Program-made: the position numbers and the translations under genes | Source of the DNA: CALDTK01 sp965215115 | GTDB taxonomy: Bacteria > Bacteroidota > Bacteroidia > Chitinophagales > Saprospiraceae | Direction of reading: 5' to 3' | Assembly: GCA_965215115.1 (NCBI GenBank) | Contig: OZ244050.1 | Coordinates: 4,092,001 to 4,156,000, forward strand | Length of the DNA stretch: 64,000 nucleotides | The notes under the pieces: model-generated | Seen by the model: the letters and a program-made list of their open reading frames with translations, nothing else | Databases searched by the model: none | What the model was told of the DNA's origin: nothing | Part shown: piece after piece, positions 9,381 to 16,922 of the stretch | Layout: the number at the start of each line of letters is the position of its first letter | How positions within the stretch are numbered: position 1 is the first letter of the stretch

Positions 9381-9424
9381 GCAGCCGATCGGAGTGGATA
9401 CACGCCGGTCGGCTGCTTACTTTT
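9381..9424 (+). terminator. Strong hairpin terminator after PorE-like gene
   Basis: GCAGCCGATCGG pairs with CCGGTCGGCTGC (one mismatch or wobble) around a 12-nt loop, followed by TTACTTTT. The T-rich tail overlaps the -7 box of the next gene, so end and start signals abut. Confidence 0.75.
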
Positions 9425-9425
9425 G
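9418..9425 (+). promoter_or_regulatory. Candidate -7 box (TACTTTTG)
   Basis: Exact match to TAnnTTTG, 63 nt before the ATG at 9489; it overlaps the preceding terminator. Confidence 0.55.
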
Positions 9426-9462
9426 CGGGTCCATAGTCGGGGGCTCGCCATCTGTGTGGTGG

Positions 9463-9477
9463 GCCTTTCGGCAAAAC
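9463..9477 (-). repeat. GTTTT mini-hairpin repeat, GCC-GAAA-GGC
   Basis: Swapped-stem form in the 5' leader of the PorE-like/SPOR gene, between its -7 box and ATG. One of only three non-coding copies. Confidence 0.85.
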
Positions 9478-9488
9478 CCGCCGCCCCT

Positions 9489-11942
9489 ATGCCCACTCGC
9501 GTCCTGTACTGTCTCTCGGTCGCCGTCGTTCTCGCCTTCGCAGCCCCGGACGTGACGCACGCGCAACGCATTAATCGCCTGGCCAACAAGGCGTTCGAGC
9601 TCGGCAACTACGCCGAGGCGGCGGAGGGCTACGAGAAAGTTTTGCGCAAGAGCGCCGACGACGCCGAGGCCCACTACCGGAACGCCTACGCCCTGCGCGT
9701 GCTCGGTCGCCTGTCGGAGGCCGTGGAGGCCATCGAGGCCGTACCCGCCGGCGAGGACCCGGAGGTGTTCTACCAGCACGCGCTCATCCTCACCGAACTC
9801 GGCCGCTACGAAGAGGCCGTCGCGCAGGTCTTCGAGGCCGCCCGGCGCAAACACCCCAAGGCCGACGCCCTCGCCACCCGCCTCTCCTACGCCCAGGCCC
9901 ACGCGAAGGATCTGGCGGCCTGGAAGGTGAGCAACGAGTTCGCCAACGCCAGCGGGGACGACTTCGCCCCGGAGGCCTTCGGCGATTTCGTCGTGTTCGG
10001 CAGCGCGCGCAACGGCAACCCGACCGAGCTCTACCGCAGCATCCGCGACGAGAACCGATTCCTGCGCGTCCCCGAGCGGGTCCACCGCCTCGCCGATTCG
10101 GAGGGCGGGGAGGCCCCCGTGGCGTACGCGCCGAGCGGCGAACTCATCGCCTACACCCGCAACAACTTCGAACCCGGCGAGCGCCTCATCCCCGAGGCGG
10201 GCTGGGAGCTCAACGTCATGCTGGCCCTCCCGACGCAGGACAATGACTTCCTGCCCGGCAAGGCCTTCGTGCACAACGGCGTCGGCTACAATACCGGCTT
10301 CCCGAGCTTCAGCCCCGACGGCACGCGCATTTACTTTGCGTCGGACAGGCCCGGGGGGCAGGGCGGCTACGACCTCTACTACTCCGAGCGCGACGACAGC
10401 GGCTGGGCGGCGCCGGTCAATCTCGGTCCGGAGGTAAACACCCCCGGCAACGAGATCGCCCCGCAGACGGCCTCCGGGTCGGTCTACTTCTCGAGCGACT
10501 ACCTGCCGGGTTTCGGGGGGATGGACATCTACCGCGCGGACATGGTCGGGGGCGTGGTCTCGTCGGTGAGCAACCTCGGTCCGGCGGTCAACAGCCCGAT
10601 GGACGACGTCGGTTTCTCGCTCGCCGAGGGCGGTGACATCGCGTACCTAGCCAGCAACCGCAGCGGCGGCAAGGGCGGCATGGACCTCTACCGGGCCGTG
10701 CGCTCCGGGCAGGCCATCACGCTCGCGGTCGTCGACGGGAAAACCCGCCGCCCGATCCCCAACGCCGTGCTCGACTTCAGCGACTGCGGCCAGGGTGTAT
10801 TCCTCACGGGCACCGACGGGGCGTACACCTTCCGCGCGCTGCCGACGCTCGACTGCCGACCGGTGGTCAGGAAGAGCGGCTACAACGCCAAGCAATTCAG
10901 CGTGGTCGCGGCCAACCTCAAGGACAGGCCCCGCATGGAGATCGTCCTCAACGGCGACGACAGGATCAGCGTCTACGAGGGGAAGGTAGTCCACAGCCGC
11001 ACGGGTGATCCGCTGGCCGGCGTGAAAGTGTTCGCGCGTCACAAGTCCAAAGACTTCAATGCCGATGCCAGGACCGACGCCAACGGCAACTACGAACTAA
11101 GCCTCGAGCGCGCCGGGGAATATGCCATTGCCTACGTCGCCGACGCGATGGCATTCATCGATCGCGAGATCAGCACTTACGACTCCGATGGCAGCGGAGT
11201 GCTCTCGACCTTTGCCATGTTCCCGGCCGGCAAGGGCCCCGCGGTCGACTCCACACGCCAGATGACGGTCGGGAGCACCACCGAAGACGGCCCTGCGGTA
11301 GTCGCACCCTCCACGCCGGCACCCGCCGCGCCGCCGGTAGCCATAGAGGCCCCGGCGGAGCGCTCCACGCCGGTCGCCCAGCCCGGCTCCAATCTCGTGT
11401 CCTCCGGAACGGTCGCGCCGGGGGTCGCCGTCCAGGTTGCTGCGATAGCGTCGTCGTCGGCGGACCTGAGCGCCTACCGGACGCGCCTGTCGCAGTTTGG
11501 GGAGGTGTACGGCAAGGTAGAAGGGCCACTCATGCGCGTCCGCGTGGGGCCGTTCGACAGTCGGGACGCGGCCGTGGCGCGGCTCGCGCAGATCCGCTCG
11601 GCCGGCTACGCCGACGCCTTCCTCGCCTCGGAATCCGGCGGCGCCGCCGCTGGCCTGGAGCGCGAGCCCGGCATAGACCGCGAGACTCTTCAGCCCAAGG
11701 GCACGGGCTACCTCCTGCGCCTGGCTACGTATAGCTCGCTGAAGAACTTCGACCAGGCCAAGGCCGCGGCCCTCGGCGACCTGACTACGCGCCGTAGCAA
11801 TGGCAAGGTCGTGGTGCTGCTGCAGGGCTACGCCACGGAGGCCGAGGCCCGTGACCGGCTGGATGCGGTGAGGCGCGGCGGCTACCCCGACGCGGTCATC
11901 GTGACCGAGGGCGAGGACGGCACCCTGACTGCGGTGCGCTAG
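9489..11942 (+). CDS. PorE-like paralogue with C-terminal SPOR domains
   Basis: 817 aa from ATG 9489 (MPTRVLYCLSVAVVLAFAAP, signal peptide ending THAQ). It follows the plan of the upstream PorE-like protein: TPR-like helices at about 20-125, PD40 propeller at about 150-420 (SPDGTRIYFASDRPGGQGGYD), and two CarboxypepD-regulatory-like domains at about 425-560. After a Pro/Ala-rich linker it ends in two SPOR-like domains (about 645-715 and 735-815; VGPFDSRDAAVARLAQIRSAGY, LRLATYSSLKNFDQAKAAAL) where OmpA would be. SPOR domains bind denuded glycan strands of peptidoglycan, so it probably also links outer membrane or T9SS parts to the wall, by a different contact. A longer frame from 9423 would spoil the signal peptide. 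Converges with tilS, overlapping it by 4 bp. Confidence 0.85.
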   Translation: MPTRVLYCLSVAVVLAFAAPDVTHAQRINRLANKAFELGNYAEAAEGYEKVLRKSADDAEAHYRNAYALRVLGRLSEAVEAIEAVPAGEDPEVFYQHALILTELGRYEEAVAQVFEAARRKHPKADALATRLSYAQAHAKDLAAWKVSNEFANASGDDFAPEAFGDFVVFGSARNGNPTELYRSIRDENRFLRVPERVHRLADSEGGEAPVAYAPSGELIAYTRNNFEPGERLIPEAGWELNVMLALPTQDNDFLPGKAFVHNGVGYNTGFPSFSPDGTRIYFASDRPGGQGGYDLYYSERDDSGWAAPVNLGPEVNTPGNEIAPQTASGSVYFSSDYLPGFGGMDIYRADMVGGVVSSVSNLGPAVNSPMDDVGFSLAEGGDIAYLASNRSGGKGGMDLYRAVRSGQAITLAVVDGKTRRPIPNAVLDFSDCGQGVFLTGTDGAYTFRALPTLDCRPVVRKSGYNAKQFSVVAANLKDRPRMEIVLNGDDRISVYEGKVVHSRTGDPLAGVKVFARHKSKDFNADARTDANGNYELSLERAGEYAIAYVADAMAFIDREISTYDSDGSGVLSTFAMFPAGKGPAVDSTRQMTVGSTTEDGPAVVAPSTPAPAAPPVAIEAPAERSTPVAQPGSNLVSSGTVAPGVAVQVAAIASSSADLSAYRTRLSQFGEVYGKVEGPLMRVRVGPFDSRDAAVARLAQIRSAGYADAFLASESGGAAAGLEREPGIDRETLQPKGTGYLLRLATYSSLKNFDQAKAAALGDLTTRRSNGKVVVLLQGYATEAEARDRLDAVRRGGYPDAVIVTEGEDGTLTAVR

Positions 11943-12982
11943 GTTGGGCCCAGCGTGACGCGCCGCCCGGCCACGCTGCACGCCAGGGTCTTGTTTGAGT
12001 TTAGACACACGCGTCGGTGGGGCAGACCGTCGCAGACCCACTCGCACAGGTCGTCCACGAGGGCGGACTTGAAGCCGTACGGCGACAACCACTCCTGGAG
12101 TACGAAGCCAAGGCCCGGAATGGCGGCGAGCGCGGCACGGTCGTAGGTTGCTGTGGCGTCGGTCTGTGCAGGGAAGGTTTGTGCAGCGTCGGTCCCCACG
12201 GTGTCGCTTCGGGCTCGGGTAGCCTTGCTATCAGGTCTTGCCACTGCATCGACGCGGGCTTGCGCCAAAACCTCTTTCGCATGCGCCCCGGCGAAGGCCA
12301 CGAGCTGCGCCTGTCGTTTTGCCGAAAGGCCGATGCCCCCGACGGCGCGTGGCTCGACTTGCGTCAAAACCGGTAGAACGTGGTGGCGGAACCGGTTGCG
12401 CGCGTAAGCGTCGGTGGCGTTGCTGGCGTCCTCGCGGAAGGCGACGCGGTGGGTTTTGGCGAAAGCCGCCAGTGCCTCCTTCCGGATGTCGAGCAGGGGC
12501 CGCAAATACCGTCCGTAGACGGGCTGCATGCCGACCAAACCCCTGCCGCCCGTGCCCCGCGCCAGGCGCATGAGGACGGTTTCGGCCTGGTCGTCGGCGT
12601 GGTGCGCGAGCACGGCGGCGCTGCAGTAAGCCAGCAGGCGCTCGGTGCTTTGCCGACGGTGGCGCCGGGCCGCGGCCTGGACGCCGGCCGTCGCATCACC
12701 GAGCTCCGGGCGCTCGACGTGACACTCGACCCCGAGGGCCGCGGCCCTGGCCACGACGAGCGCCTCGTCTGCGTCGCTGGCCCCGCCGCGGAGACCGAAG
12801 TTGACGTGAAGCACCTCGTACGGCAGGTCTGTCTCGGCTACGAGCGCCCACAGCACCATCGAGTCGAGCCCGCCACTCACCGAGAGTACGAGTGGCGCCG
12901 TGGCCGCTGTGGACGGCGCGTGCCGCAGTAACCACGTCCTGAGCGAGGCAGGGTCGAAGGGATCGGCGGGCGGCGAGGACAC
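11939..12982 (-). CDS. tilS: tRNA(Ile)-lysidine synthase
   Basis: Encodes 347 aa from GTG 12980-12982. TilS uses ATP to convert C34 of tRNA-Ile(CAU) to lysidine, which makes the anticodon read AUA; it is essential and cytoplasmic. The PP-loop LVLSVSGGLDSMVLWAL lies near the N-terminus, and RLARGTGGRGLVGMQP and ATDAYARNRFRHHVLP follow as in the family. The GTG start is chosen because TAGTTTTG ends 5 nt upstream; an upstream ATG at 13054 would add an unlikely basic tail overlapping the divergent promoter. The middle to C-terminal part is rich in Ala/Thr/Asp and holds four GTTTT mini-hairpin repeats in 213 bp, read as VLAQA, LSAKR, LTQVE and AFAKT, in a region that varies in TilS. Confidence 0.92.
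   Translation of the reverse strand: MSSPPADPFDPASLRTWLLRHAPSTAATAPLVLSVSGGLDSMVLWALVAETDLPYEVLHVNFGLRGGASDADEALVVARAAALGVECHVERPELGDATAGVQAAARRHRRQSTERLLAYCSAAVLAHHADDQAETVLMRLARGTGGRGLVGMQPVYGRYLRPLLDIRKEALAAFAKTHRVAFREDASNATDAYARNRFRHHVLPVLTQVEPRAVGGIGLSAKRQAQLVAFAGAHAKEVLAQARVDAVARPDSKATRARSDTVGTDAAQTFPAQTDATATYDRAALAAIPGLGFVLQEWLSPYGFKSALVDDLCEWVCDGLPHRRVCLNSNKTLACSVAGRRVTLGPT
12258..12271 (-). repeat. GTTTT mini-hairpin repeat, GGC-GCAA-GCC
   Basis: First of four copies in tilS; loop GCAA, sense to tilS, read as VLAQA. Confidence 0.85.
12316..12330 (+). repeat. GTTTT mini-hairpin repeat, GCC-GAAA-GGC
   Basis: Second copy in tilS, swapped stem, antisense to the gene, read there as LSAKR. 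Confidence 0.85.
12356..12370 (-). repeat. GTTTT mini-hairpin repeat, GAC-GCAA-GTC
   Basis: Third copy in tilS; the compensated GAC/GTC stem seen also at 5249. Sense, read as VLTQVE. Confidence 0.75.
12453..12466 (+). repeat. GTTTT mini-hairpin repeat, GGC-GAAA-GCC
   Basis: Fourth copy in tilS, exact consensus, antisense, read there as AFAKT. Confidence 0.9.
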
Positions 12983-12987
12983 GCCGA

Positions 12988-12995
12988 CAAAACTA
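12988..12995 (-). promoter_or_regulatory. -7 box of tilS (TAGTTTTG)
   Basis: Exact TAnnTTTG match ending 5 nt before the GTG start of tilS, so the transcript is predicted to be leaderless. Confidence 0.6.
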
Positions 12996-13042
12996 CCTTC
13001 TTCGATGCTCGGGACGCGATTCCCATAATTTCGCTCGCCGCG

Positions 13043-13050
13043 TAGTTTCA
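13043..13050 (+). promoter_or_regulatory. Candidate -7 box of GH13 gene (TAGTTTCA)
   Basis: TAGTTTCA ends 4 nt before the ATG at 13055. It resembles the tilS box on the other strand; the two genes diverge from about 70 bp. Confidence 0.4.
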
Positions 13051-13054
13051 CCAC

Positions 13055-14506
13055 ATGGTAAAGCCCCTCGCCACCGCACTCCTGCTATCGTTGATCGTTA
13101 CGGCCTGCGACACCGACCCCAAGCCCGCCGCCGACACCGCCACCGACATGGCCGATACCACCAACCGCCCCTTCAACACCCCGGACTGGGCTGCGACCGC
13201 GACCCTCTACGAACTCAACGTCCGGCAGTACACGCCCGAGGGGACCCTCAACGCCGCCAAGCCGCACCTCCGAAGACTAGCGGACATGGGCGTCGACGTG
13301 GTGTGGATCATGCCGATCTACCCCATCTCCGAAACCAAGCGCAAGGGCACGATGGGGAGCTACTACGCCTCGTCGACCTTCACGGACGTCAACCCGGAGT
13401 TCGGGACCCTCGCGGACTTCCGCGGCTTCGTCGACGAGGTCCACCGCCTCGGGATGCACGTCATCCTCGACTGGACGGCCAACCACACCGGGTGGGACCA
13501 CCCGTGGATCACGGAGCACCCGGAGTACTACACCAAGCGCGAGGGCACCGACACCATCCGCCACGCCTTCAACCCGGGGGACGCCGGCGGCGGGGACACC
13601 GACTGGTACGACATCGCGCAGCTCGACCACAGCAACCCGGCCCTCGACTCGGCGATGATCGAGGACATGAAGTTCTGGCTGCGCGACTACGACGTGGACG
13701 GCTTCCGGTGCGACGTGGCGGGCTTCGTGCCGCTGAGCTTCTGGTTCAAGGTGCGCCCGGCCCTGGAGTCGATCAAGCCCGTGTTCATGCTGGCGGAGTG
13801 GGGCGACGAGCCGCGGCACTTCCGGGCGGCCTTCGACATCAACTACGGGTGGGACTTCCACAAGCTCCTCAACGCCCTGGCCGAGGGCAAGGAGGACGCC
13901 GAGTCCGTGTGGCGCCACCAGGCCAAGGACACGAGCGAGTACGCCGACTACGCCTACCACCTCAACTTCACGAGCAACCACGACGAGAATTCGTGGAACG
14001 GGACGGAGTTCGAGCGCATGGGCGACTTCGCCGACGCGATGTTCGTCGTGGCGGCCACCTTCGAGGGCGCGCCCCTGGTGTACTCCGGGCAGGAGGAGCC
14101 GCTGCGCCGGCGACTCGAGTTTTTCGAGAAGGACGACATCGGCTTCGGGGACTACGCGAAGGAGGCTTTCTTCCGGCGTTTGCTTACGCTAAAACACCAG
14201 AACTCGGCACTCCACAACGGCGTCGCCGGGGCGCGGGCCTCGCGGGTGGCCCTCGGCGCGCCCGACGACAAGGTGCTCGCGTACGCCCGCCGCAAGGGCA
14301 GCGACGGCGTGGTGGTGCTCGTTAACCTCAGCGAGGCCAGCAAATCCGTCGGGCTCGCGGACGGTTTCGAGGCGGGCGACTACTACGACGTGATGAGCGG
14401 CGCCAAACAAACGTTAAACGGGGGTTCGGAGCTGCGCCTGCCCGGCGCGGGCTACCGGGTCTTCAGTACTTTGGCCCCCGATGACGCTCCCGCTCCGCAG
14501 AATTAG
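13055..14506 (+). CDS. GH13 alpha-amylase family lipoprotein
   Basis: 483 aa. The signal peptide ends in a lipobox (SLIVTAC), so a lipid-anchored envelope enzyme is predicted. The GH13 barrel shows the conserved regions: DWTANHTGW (region I), DGFRCDVAGF with nucleophile Asp at about residue 220, the general acid Glu at about 248 (MLAEWGDE), and NHDENSW with the third Asp at about 310. The family cleaves or rearranges alpha-1,4/1,6-glucans by a retaining mechanism. The exact specificity is not clear. The C-terminus overlaps the start of the next small gene by 26 bp. A GTTTT mini-hairpin repeat lies at 14182, read as LTLKH. Confidence 0.9.
   Translation: MVKPLATALLLSLIVTACDTDPKPAADTATDMADTTNRPFNTPDWAATATLYELNVRQYTPEGTLNAAKPHLRRLADMGVDVVWIMPIYPISETKRKGTMGSYYASSTFTDVNPEFGTLADFRGFVDEVHRLGMHVILDWTANHTGWDHPWITEHPEYYTKREGTDTIRHAFNPGDAGGGDTDWYDIAQLDHSNPALDSAMIEDMKFWLRDYDVDGFRCDVAGFVPLSFWFKVRPALESIKPVFMLAEWGDEPRHFRAAFDINYGWDFHKLLNALAEGKEDAESVWRHQAKDTSEYADYAYHLNFTSNHDENSWNGTEFERMGDFADAMFVVAATFEGAPLVYSGQEEPLRRRLEFFEKDDIGFGDYAKEAFFRRLLTLKHQNSALHNGVAGARASRVALGAPDDKVLAYARRKGSDGVVVLVNLSEASKSVGLADGFEAGDYYDVMSGAKQTLNGGSELRLPGAGYRVFSTLAPDDAPAPQN
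14182..14195 (-). repeat. GTTTT mini-hairpin repeat, AGC-GTAA-GC(A)
   Basis: Two-pair stem (GC/GC) with loop GTAA; antisense to the GH13 gene, read there as LTLKH. Confidence 0.6.
14467..14474 (+). promoter_or_regulatory. Candidate -7 box (TACTTTGG)
   Basis: TACTTTGG ends 6 nt before the ATG at 14481, inside the 3' end of the GH13 gene. It suggests the small gene has its own leaderless promoter. Confidence 0.45.
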
Positions 14507-14969
14507 TCGCCCGCTACTCCTCGCGCTGATCGGCTCACTGGCCTTCGCGTGGGTCGGGGACGACGAATGGCAGCAGGGACAGGCGGGGTTCCTGGGGCAG
14601 TGGAAGGGCATCATCACGCAGGACCTCGGGCCGTCGGTGCGGTACTTCGACATGGAGATGAGCGTCGCGCCGACCCCGGACGACGCGGAGTTCTTCAACA
14701 TCTCGTGCCACGTCATGGACGGGGATTACCACGCCTACATGAGCGGCACGGCGCGGGTGTTGCCGAACGGCGAACTCTACGTCAAGGAGGACGAGATCGT
14801 GCGGGCGGACAGCATCCCGGGCATGGCCTGGTGCCTCAAGCGCCTCGAGCTGCGCAAGTCGATGGAGAAGGGCATCCTCCACCTGCGCGGCAAGTGGACC
14901 GGCGATACCTACTTCGGGGCCTGCCCCCCGGGGAAGATGGACCTGATCCGGCCGGTGACGCGTACGTAG
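14481..14969 (+). CDS. Hypothetical secreted protein
   Basis: 162 aa; not recognised. The first about 23 residues (ISRPLLLALIGSLAFAW) are a signal peptide or N-terminal anchor. The rest is a compact beta-rich sequence (FLGQWKGIITQDLG, YFDMEMSVAP, AYMSGTARVLPNGELYVKED, HLRGKWTGDTYFGACPPG) that resembles a small beta-barrel such as a lipocalin-like fold, but this is a guess from the strand pattern. Two Cys pairs could form disulfides. It overlaps the GH13 gene by 26 bp. Confidence 0.7.
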   Translation: MTLPLRRISRPLLLALIGSLAFAWVGDDEWQQGQAGFLGQWKGIITQDLGPSVRYFDMEMSVAPTPDDAEFFNISCHVMDGDYHAYMSGTARVLPNGELYVKEDEIVRADSIPGMAWCLKRLELRKSMEKGILHLRGKWTGDTYFGACPPGKMDLIRPVTRT

Positions 14970-15008
14970 GGCCTCCTCGCGCGGCACCCCGAACCAGCGC
15001 GCTTCCCC

Positions 15009-15016
15009 TACTTTCG
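15009..15016 (+). promoter_or_regulatory. Candidate -7 box of argS (TACTTTCG)
   Basis: TACTTTCG ends 8 nt before the argS ATG; same octamer as at 1685 and 47668. Confidence 0.5.
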
Positions 15017-15024
15017 CGCGCCTT

Positions 15025-16872
15025 ATGCAAATCGTCGAACAGATTCAGCGGCTCACGAGCGCGGCCATCGAGCGGGCTTACGCCAAAACCGTGGCGCCGG
15101 AGCAGGTGGTGGTCAATTCCACGCGCAGCGACATGGACGGCGACTTCACGGTCGTGACCTTCGCGCTCGGTAAATCGCTCGGCGATCGACCCGACGCCAT
15201 CGCGGAGAAGGTCGGGCAGGCTCTGCTGGAACAGGCCGACGCCGTGGAGCGCTACGCGGTCGTGAAGGGCTTTCTGAATCTGACCCTGACCAGCGCGTTT
15301 TGGCGAAAGCTGATCATCGACGCGGAAGCGGACGAACGATTCGGGCTGGCCCCGCCGACCGGACTCAAGACCATGGTCGAGTTCGCGTCCCCGAACACCA
15401 ACAAGCCACTGCACCTCGGGCACATCCGCAACATCCTGCTCGGCGACAGCGCGGCGCGGATCCTGGAGGCCGCCGGTCGCGAGGTGGTCCGCGTCCAGAT
15501 CGTCAACGACCGCGGGATCGCGATTTGCAAGAGCATGCTCGCCTGGCAGAGGTTCGGCGGAGGTGAAACGCCCGCGACGAGCGGCGTGAAGGGCGACCAC
15601 CTCGTCGGTAAGTACTACGTCACCTTCGAGCGGGCGTTCCGCGAGGAGTACGCGGCCTGGCAGGCGATGAAGATCGGGCAGCAGACCCTCAGCGGCGTCA
15701 AGACAAAAGACGGCGAGGATGCCGCCAAGGCCTACAAAAACACCTACTTCAACACCTACAGCGAACTCGGGAGGGCTGCGCGCGAGATGCTCCTCGCCTG
15801 GGAGGCCGGCGATCCGGAGGTGCGGGAGCTGTGGTCGCGGATGAACGGCTGGGTGTACGAGGGCTTCGACGCGACCTACCGGCGGCTGGGGGTAAGTTTC
15901 GACCGGCTTTACTTCGAGTCCGATACGTATCTGCTCGGCAAGGGCATGGTCGAGGAGGGGCTCGCGAGGGGGGTGTTTTTCCGCAAGGAAGACGGGAGTG
16001 TCTGGGTGGACCTGACCGACCAGGGCCTGGACCAGAAGATCGTGTTGCGCGCCGACGGCACCTCGGTCTACCTCACGCAGGACCTCGGCACCGCGCACCA
16101 GCGTTACGCCGACTTCGGGATGGACGCCATGATCTACACCGTGGCCGACGAGCAGAACTACCACTTCGAGGTGCTCTTCCGGACGCTCAAGCTCCTCGGC
16201 GAGCCCTACGCCGACCGGCTCGCGCACCTGAGCTACGGCATGATCGAGCTCACGAGCGGCAAGATGAAAAGTCGCGAGGGCAGCGTCGTGGACGCCGACG
16301 ACCTCCTCGACGAGGTGATCGGCGAGGCCCGCGCCAACGCCGACGAGCGGGCCGAGCAGCAGGGCGCCAGCGCCGAGGAGAGGGCGAGGTCGGCCGAGCA
16401 GGTCGGCCTCGCCGCCATCAAGTACTACATCCTCAAGGTGGGTCCGAAGCGCAAGATGGTGTTCGACCCGAAGGAGAGTATCGACCTCCAGGGCGCCACC
16501 GGGCCCTACATTCAGTACAGCTACGTCAGGGCGCGGGGCGTGAGCGCGAAGGCGGCCGACGCGCTCGTGGCCGGTTCGGGCACCGCGGACGCGTACGCTA
16601 GCCTCCAGCCGGCCGAGCGCGAGTTGGTCAAGCACTTGCTCACGCTCCCGCAGGTCGTCACCGAGGCCGCCGAGGCGCTCGACCCGTCGATCGTCGCGGG
16701 TTATGCCTACAATCTCGCCAAGGGCTACCACCGCTTCTGGCACGACCACTCGGTGCTGTCGGCGGAGTCGCCGGAGGCACGTGCGTTTCGCGTGATGCTG
16801 AGTTCGGCTGTCGCCAAAACCCTCCGCACGAGTATGCATTTGCTAGGTATTGACTTGCCGGAGCGGATGTAG
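15025..16872 (+). CDS. argS: Arginyl-tRNA synthetase
   Basis: 615 aa, a class I synthetase that charges tRNA-Arg in the cytoplasm. Seen: an N-terminal Arg-S additional domain (about 1-110), the HIGH signature as HLGH in PNTNKPLHLGHIRN (about residues 125-137), the KMSKS equivalent KMKSREGSVV (about 413-422), and a C-terminal DALR anticodon-binding domain (about 500-615) ending LLGIDLPERM. Length is slightly above the usual 560-600. Four GTTTT mini-hairpin repeats lie inside (15076, 15297, 15975, 16807), read as AYAKT, FWRK, FFRKE and VAKT. Confidence 0.96.
   Translation: MQIVEQIQRLTSAAIERAYAKTVAPEQVVVNSTRSDMDGDFTVVTFALGKSLGDRPDAIAEKVGQALLEQADAVERYAVVKGFLNLTLTSAFWRKLIIDAEADERFGLAPPTGLKTMVEFASPNTNKPLHLGHIRNILLGDSAARILEAAGREVVRVQIVNDRGIAICKSMLAWQRFGGGETPATSGVKGDHLVGKYYVTFERAFREEYAAWQAMKIGQQTLSGVKTKDGEDAAKAYKNTYFNTYSELGRAAREMLLAWEAGDPEVRELWSRMNGWVYEGFDATYRRLGVSFDRLYFESDTYLLGKGMVEEGLARGVFFRKEDGSVWVDLTDQGLDQKIVLRADGTSVYLTQDLGTAHQRYADFGMDAMIYTVADEQNYHFEVLFRTLKLLGEPYADRLAHLSYGMIELTSGKMKSREGSVVDADDLLDEVIGEARANADERAEQQGASAEERARSAEQVGLAAIKYYILKVGPKRKMVFDPKESIDLQGATGPYIQYSYVRARGVSAKAADALVAGSGTADAYASLQPAERELVKHLLTLPQVVTEAAEALDPSIVAGYAYNLAKGYHRFWHDHSVLSAESPEARAFRVMLSSAVAKTLRTSMHLLGIDLPERM
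15076..15089 (-). repeat. GTTTT mini-hairpin repeat, GGC-GTAA-GCC
   Basis: Antisense to argS, read there as AYAKT, as at 3589. Confidence 0.85.
15297..15310 (+). repeat. GTTTT mini-hairpin repeat, GGC-GAAA-GCT
   Basis: Exact 14-mer in argS, sense, read as FWRK; the outer pair is a G-T wobble. Confidence 0.9.
15975..15990 (+). repeat. GTTTT mini-hairpin repeat, TTCC-GCAA-GGAA
   Basis: Divergent copy with a fully compensated TTCC/GGAA stem and loop GCAA; sense in argS, read as FFRKE. Confidence 0.55.
16807..16820 (-). repeat. GTTTT mini-hairpin repeat, GGC-GACA-GCC
   Basis: Loop variant GACA; antisense to argS, read there as VAKT. Confidence 0.7.
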
Positions 16873-16922
16873 CGCGCACCCCGCCCGCGGGTTCCGACGT
16901 TGAAACCACGGTTTAACCCCTG

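Noticed and set aside
9639..9652. GTTTTGCGCAAGAG as a further motif copy
   Set aside because: Lacks a closing stem (only one pair around GCAA); probably chance.
14836..16839. 667-aa reverse open frame
   Set aside because: Antisense to argS, which has intact HIGH and KMSKS motifs.
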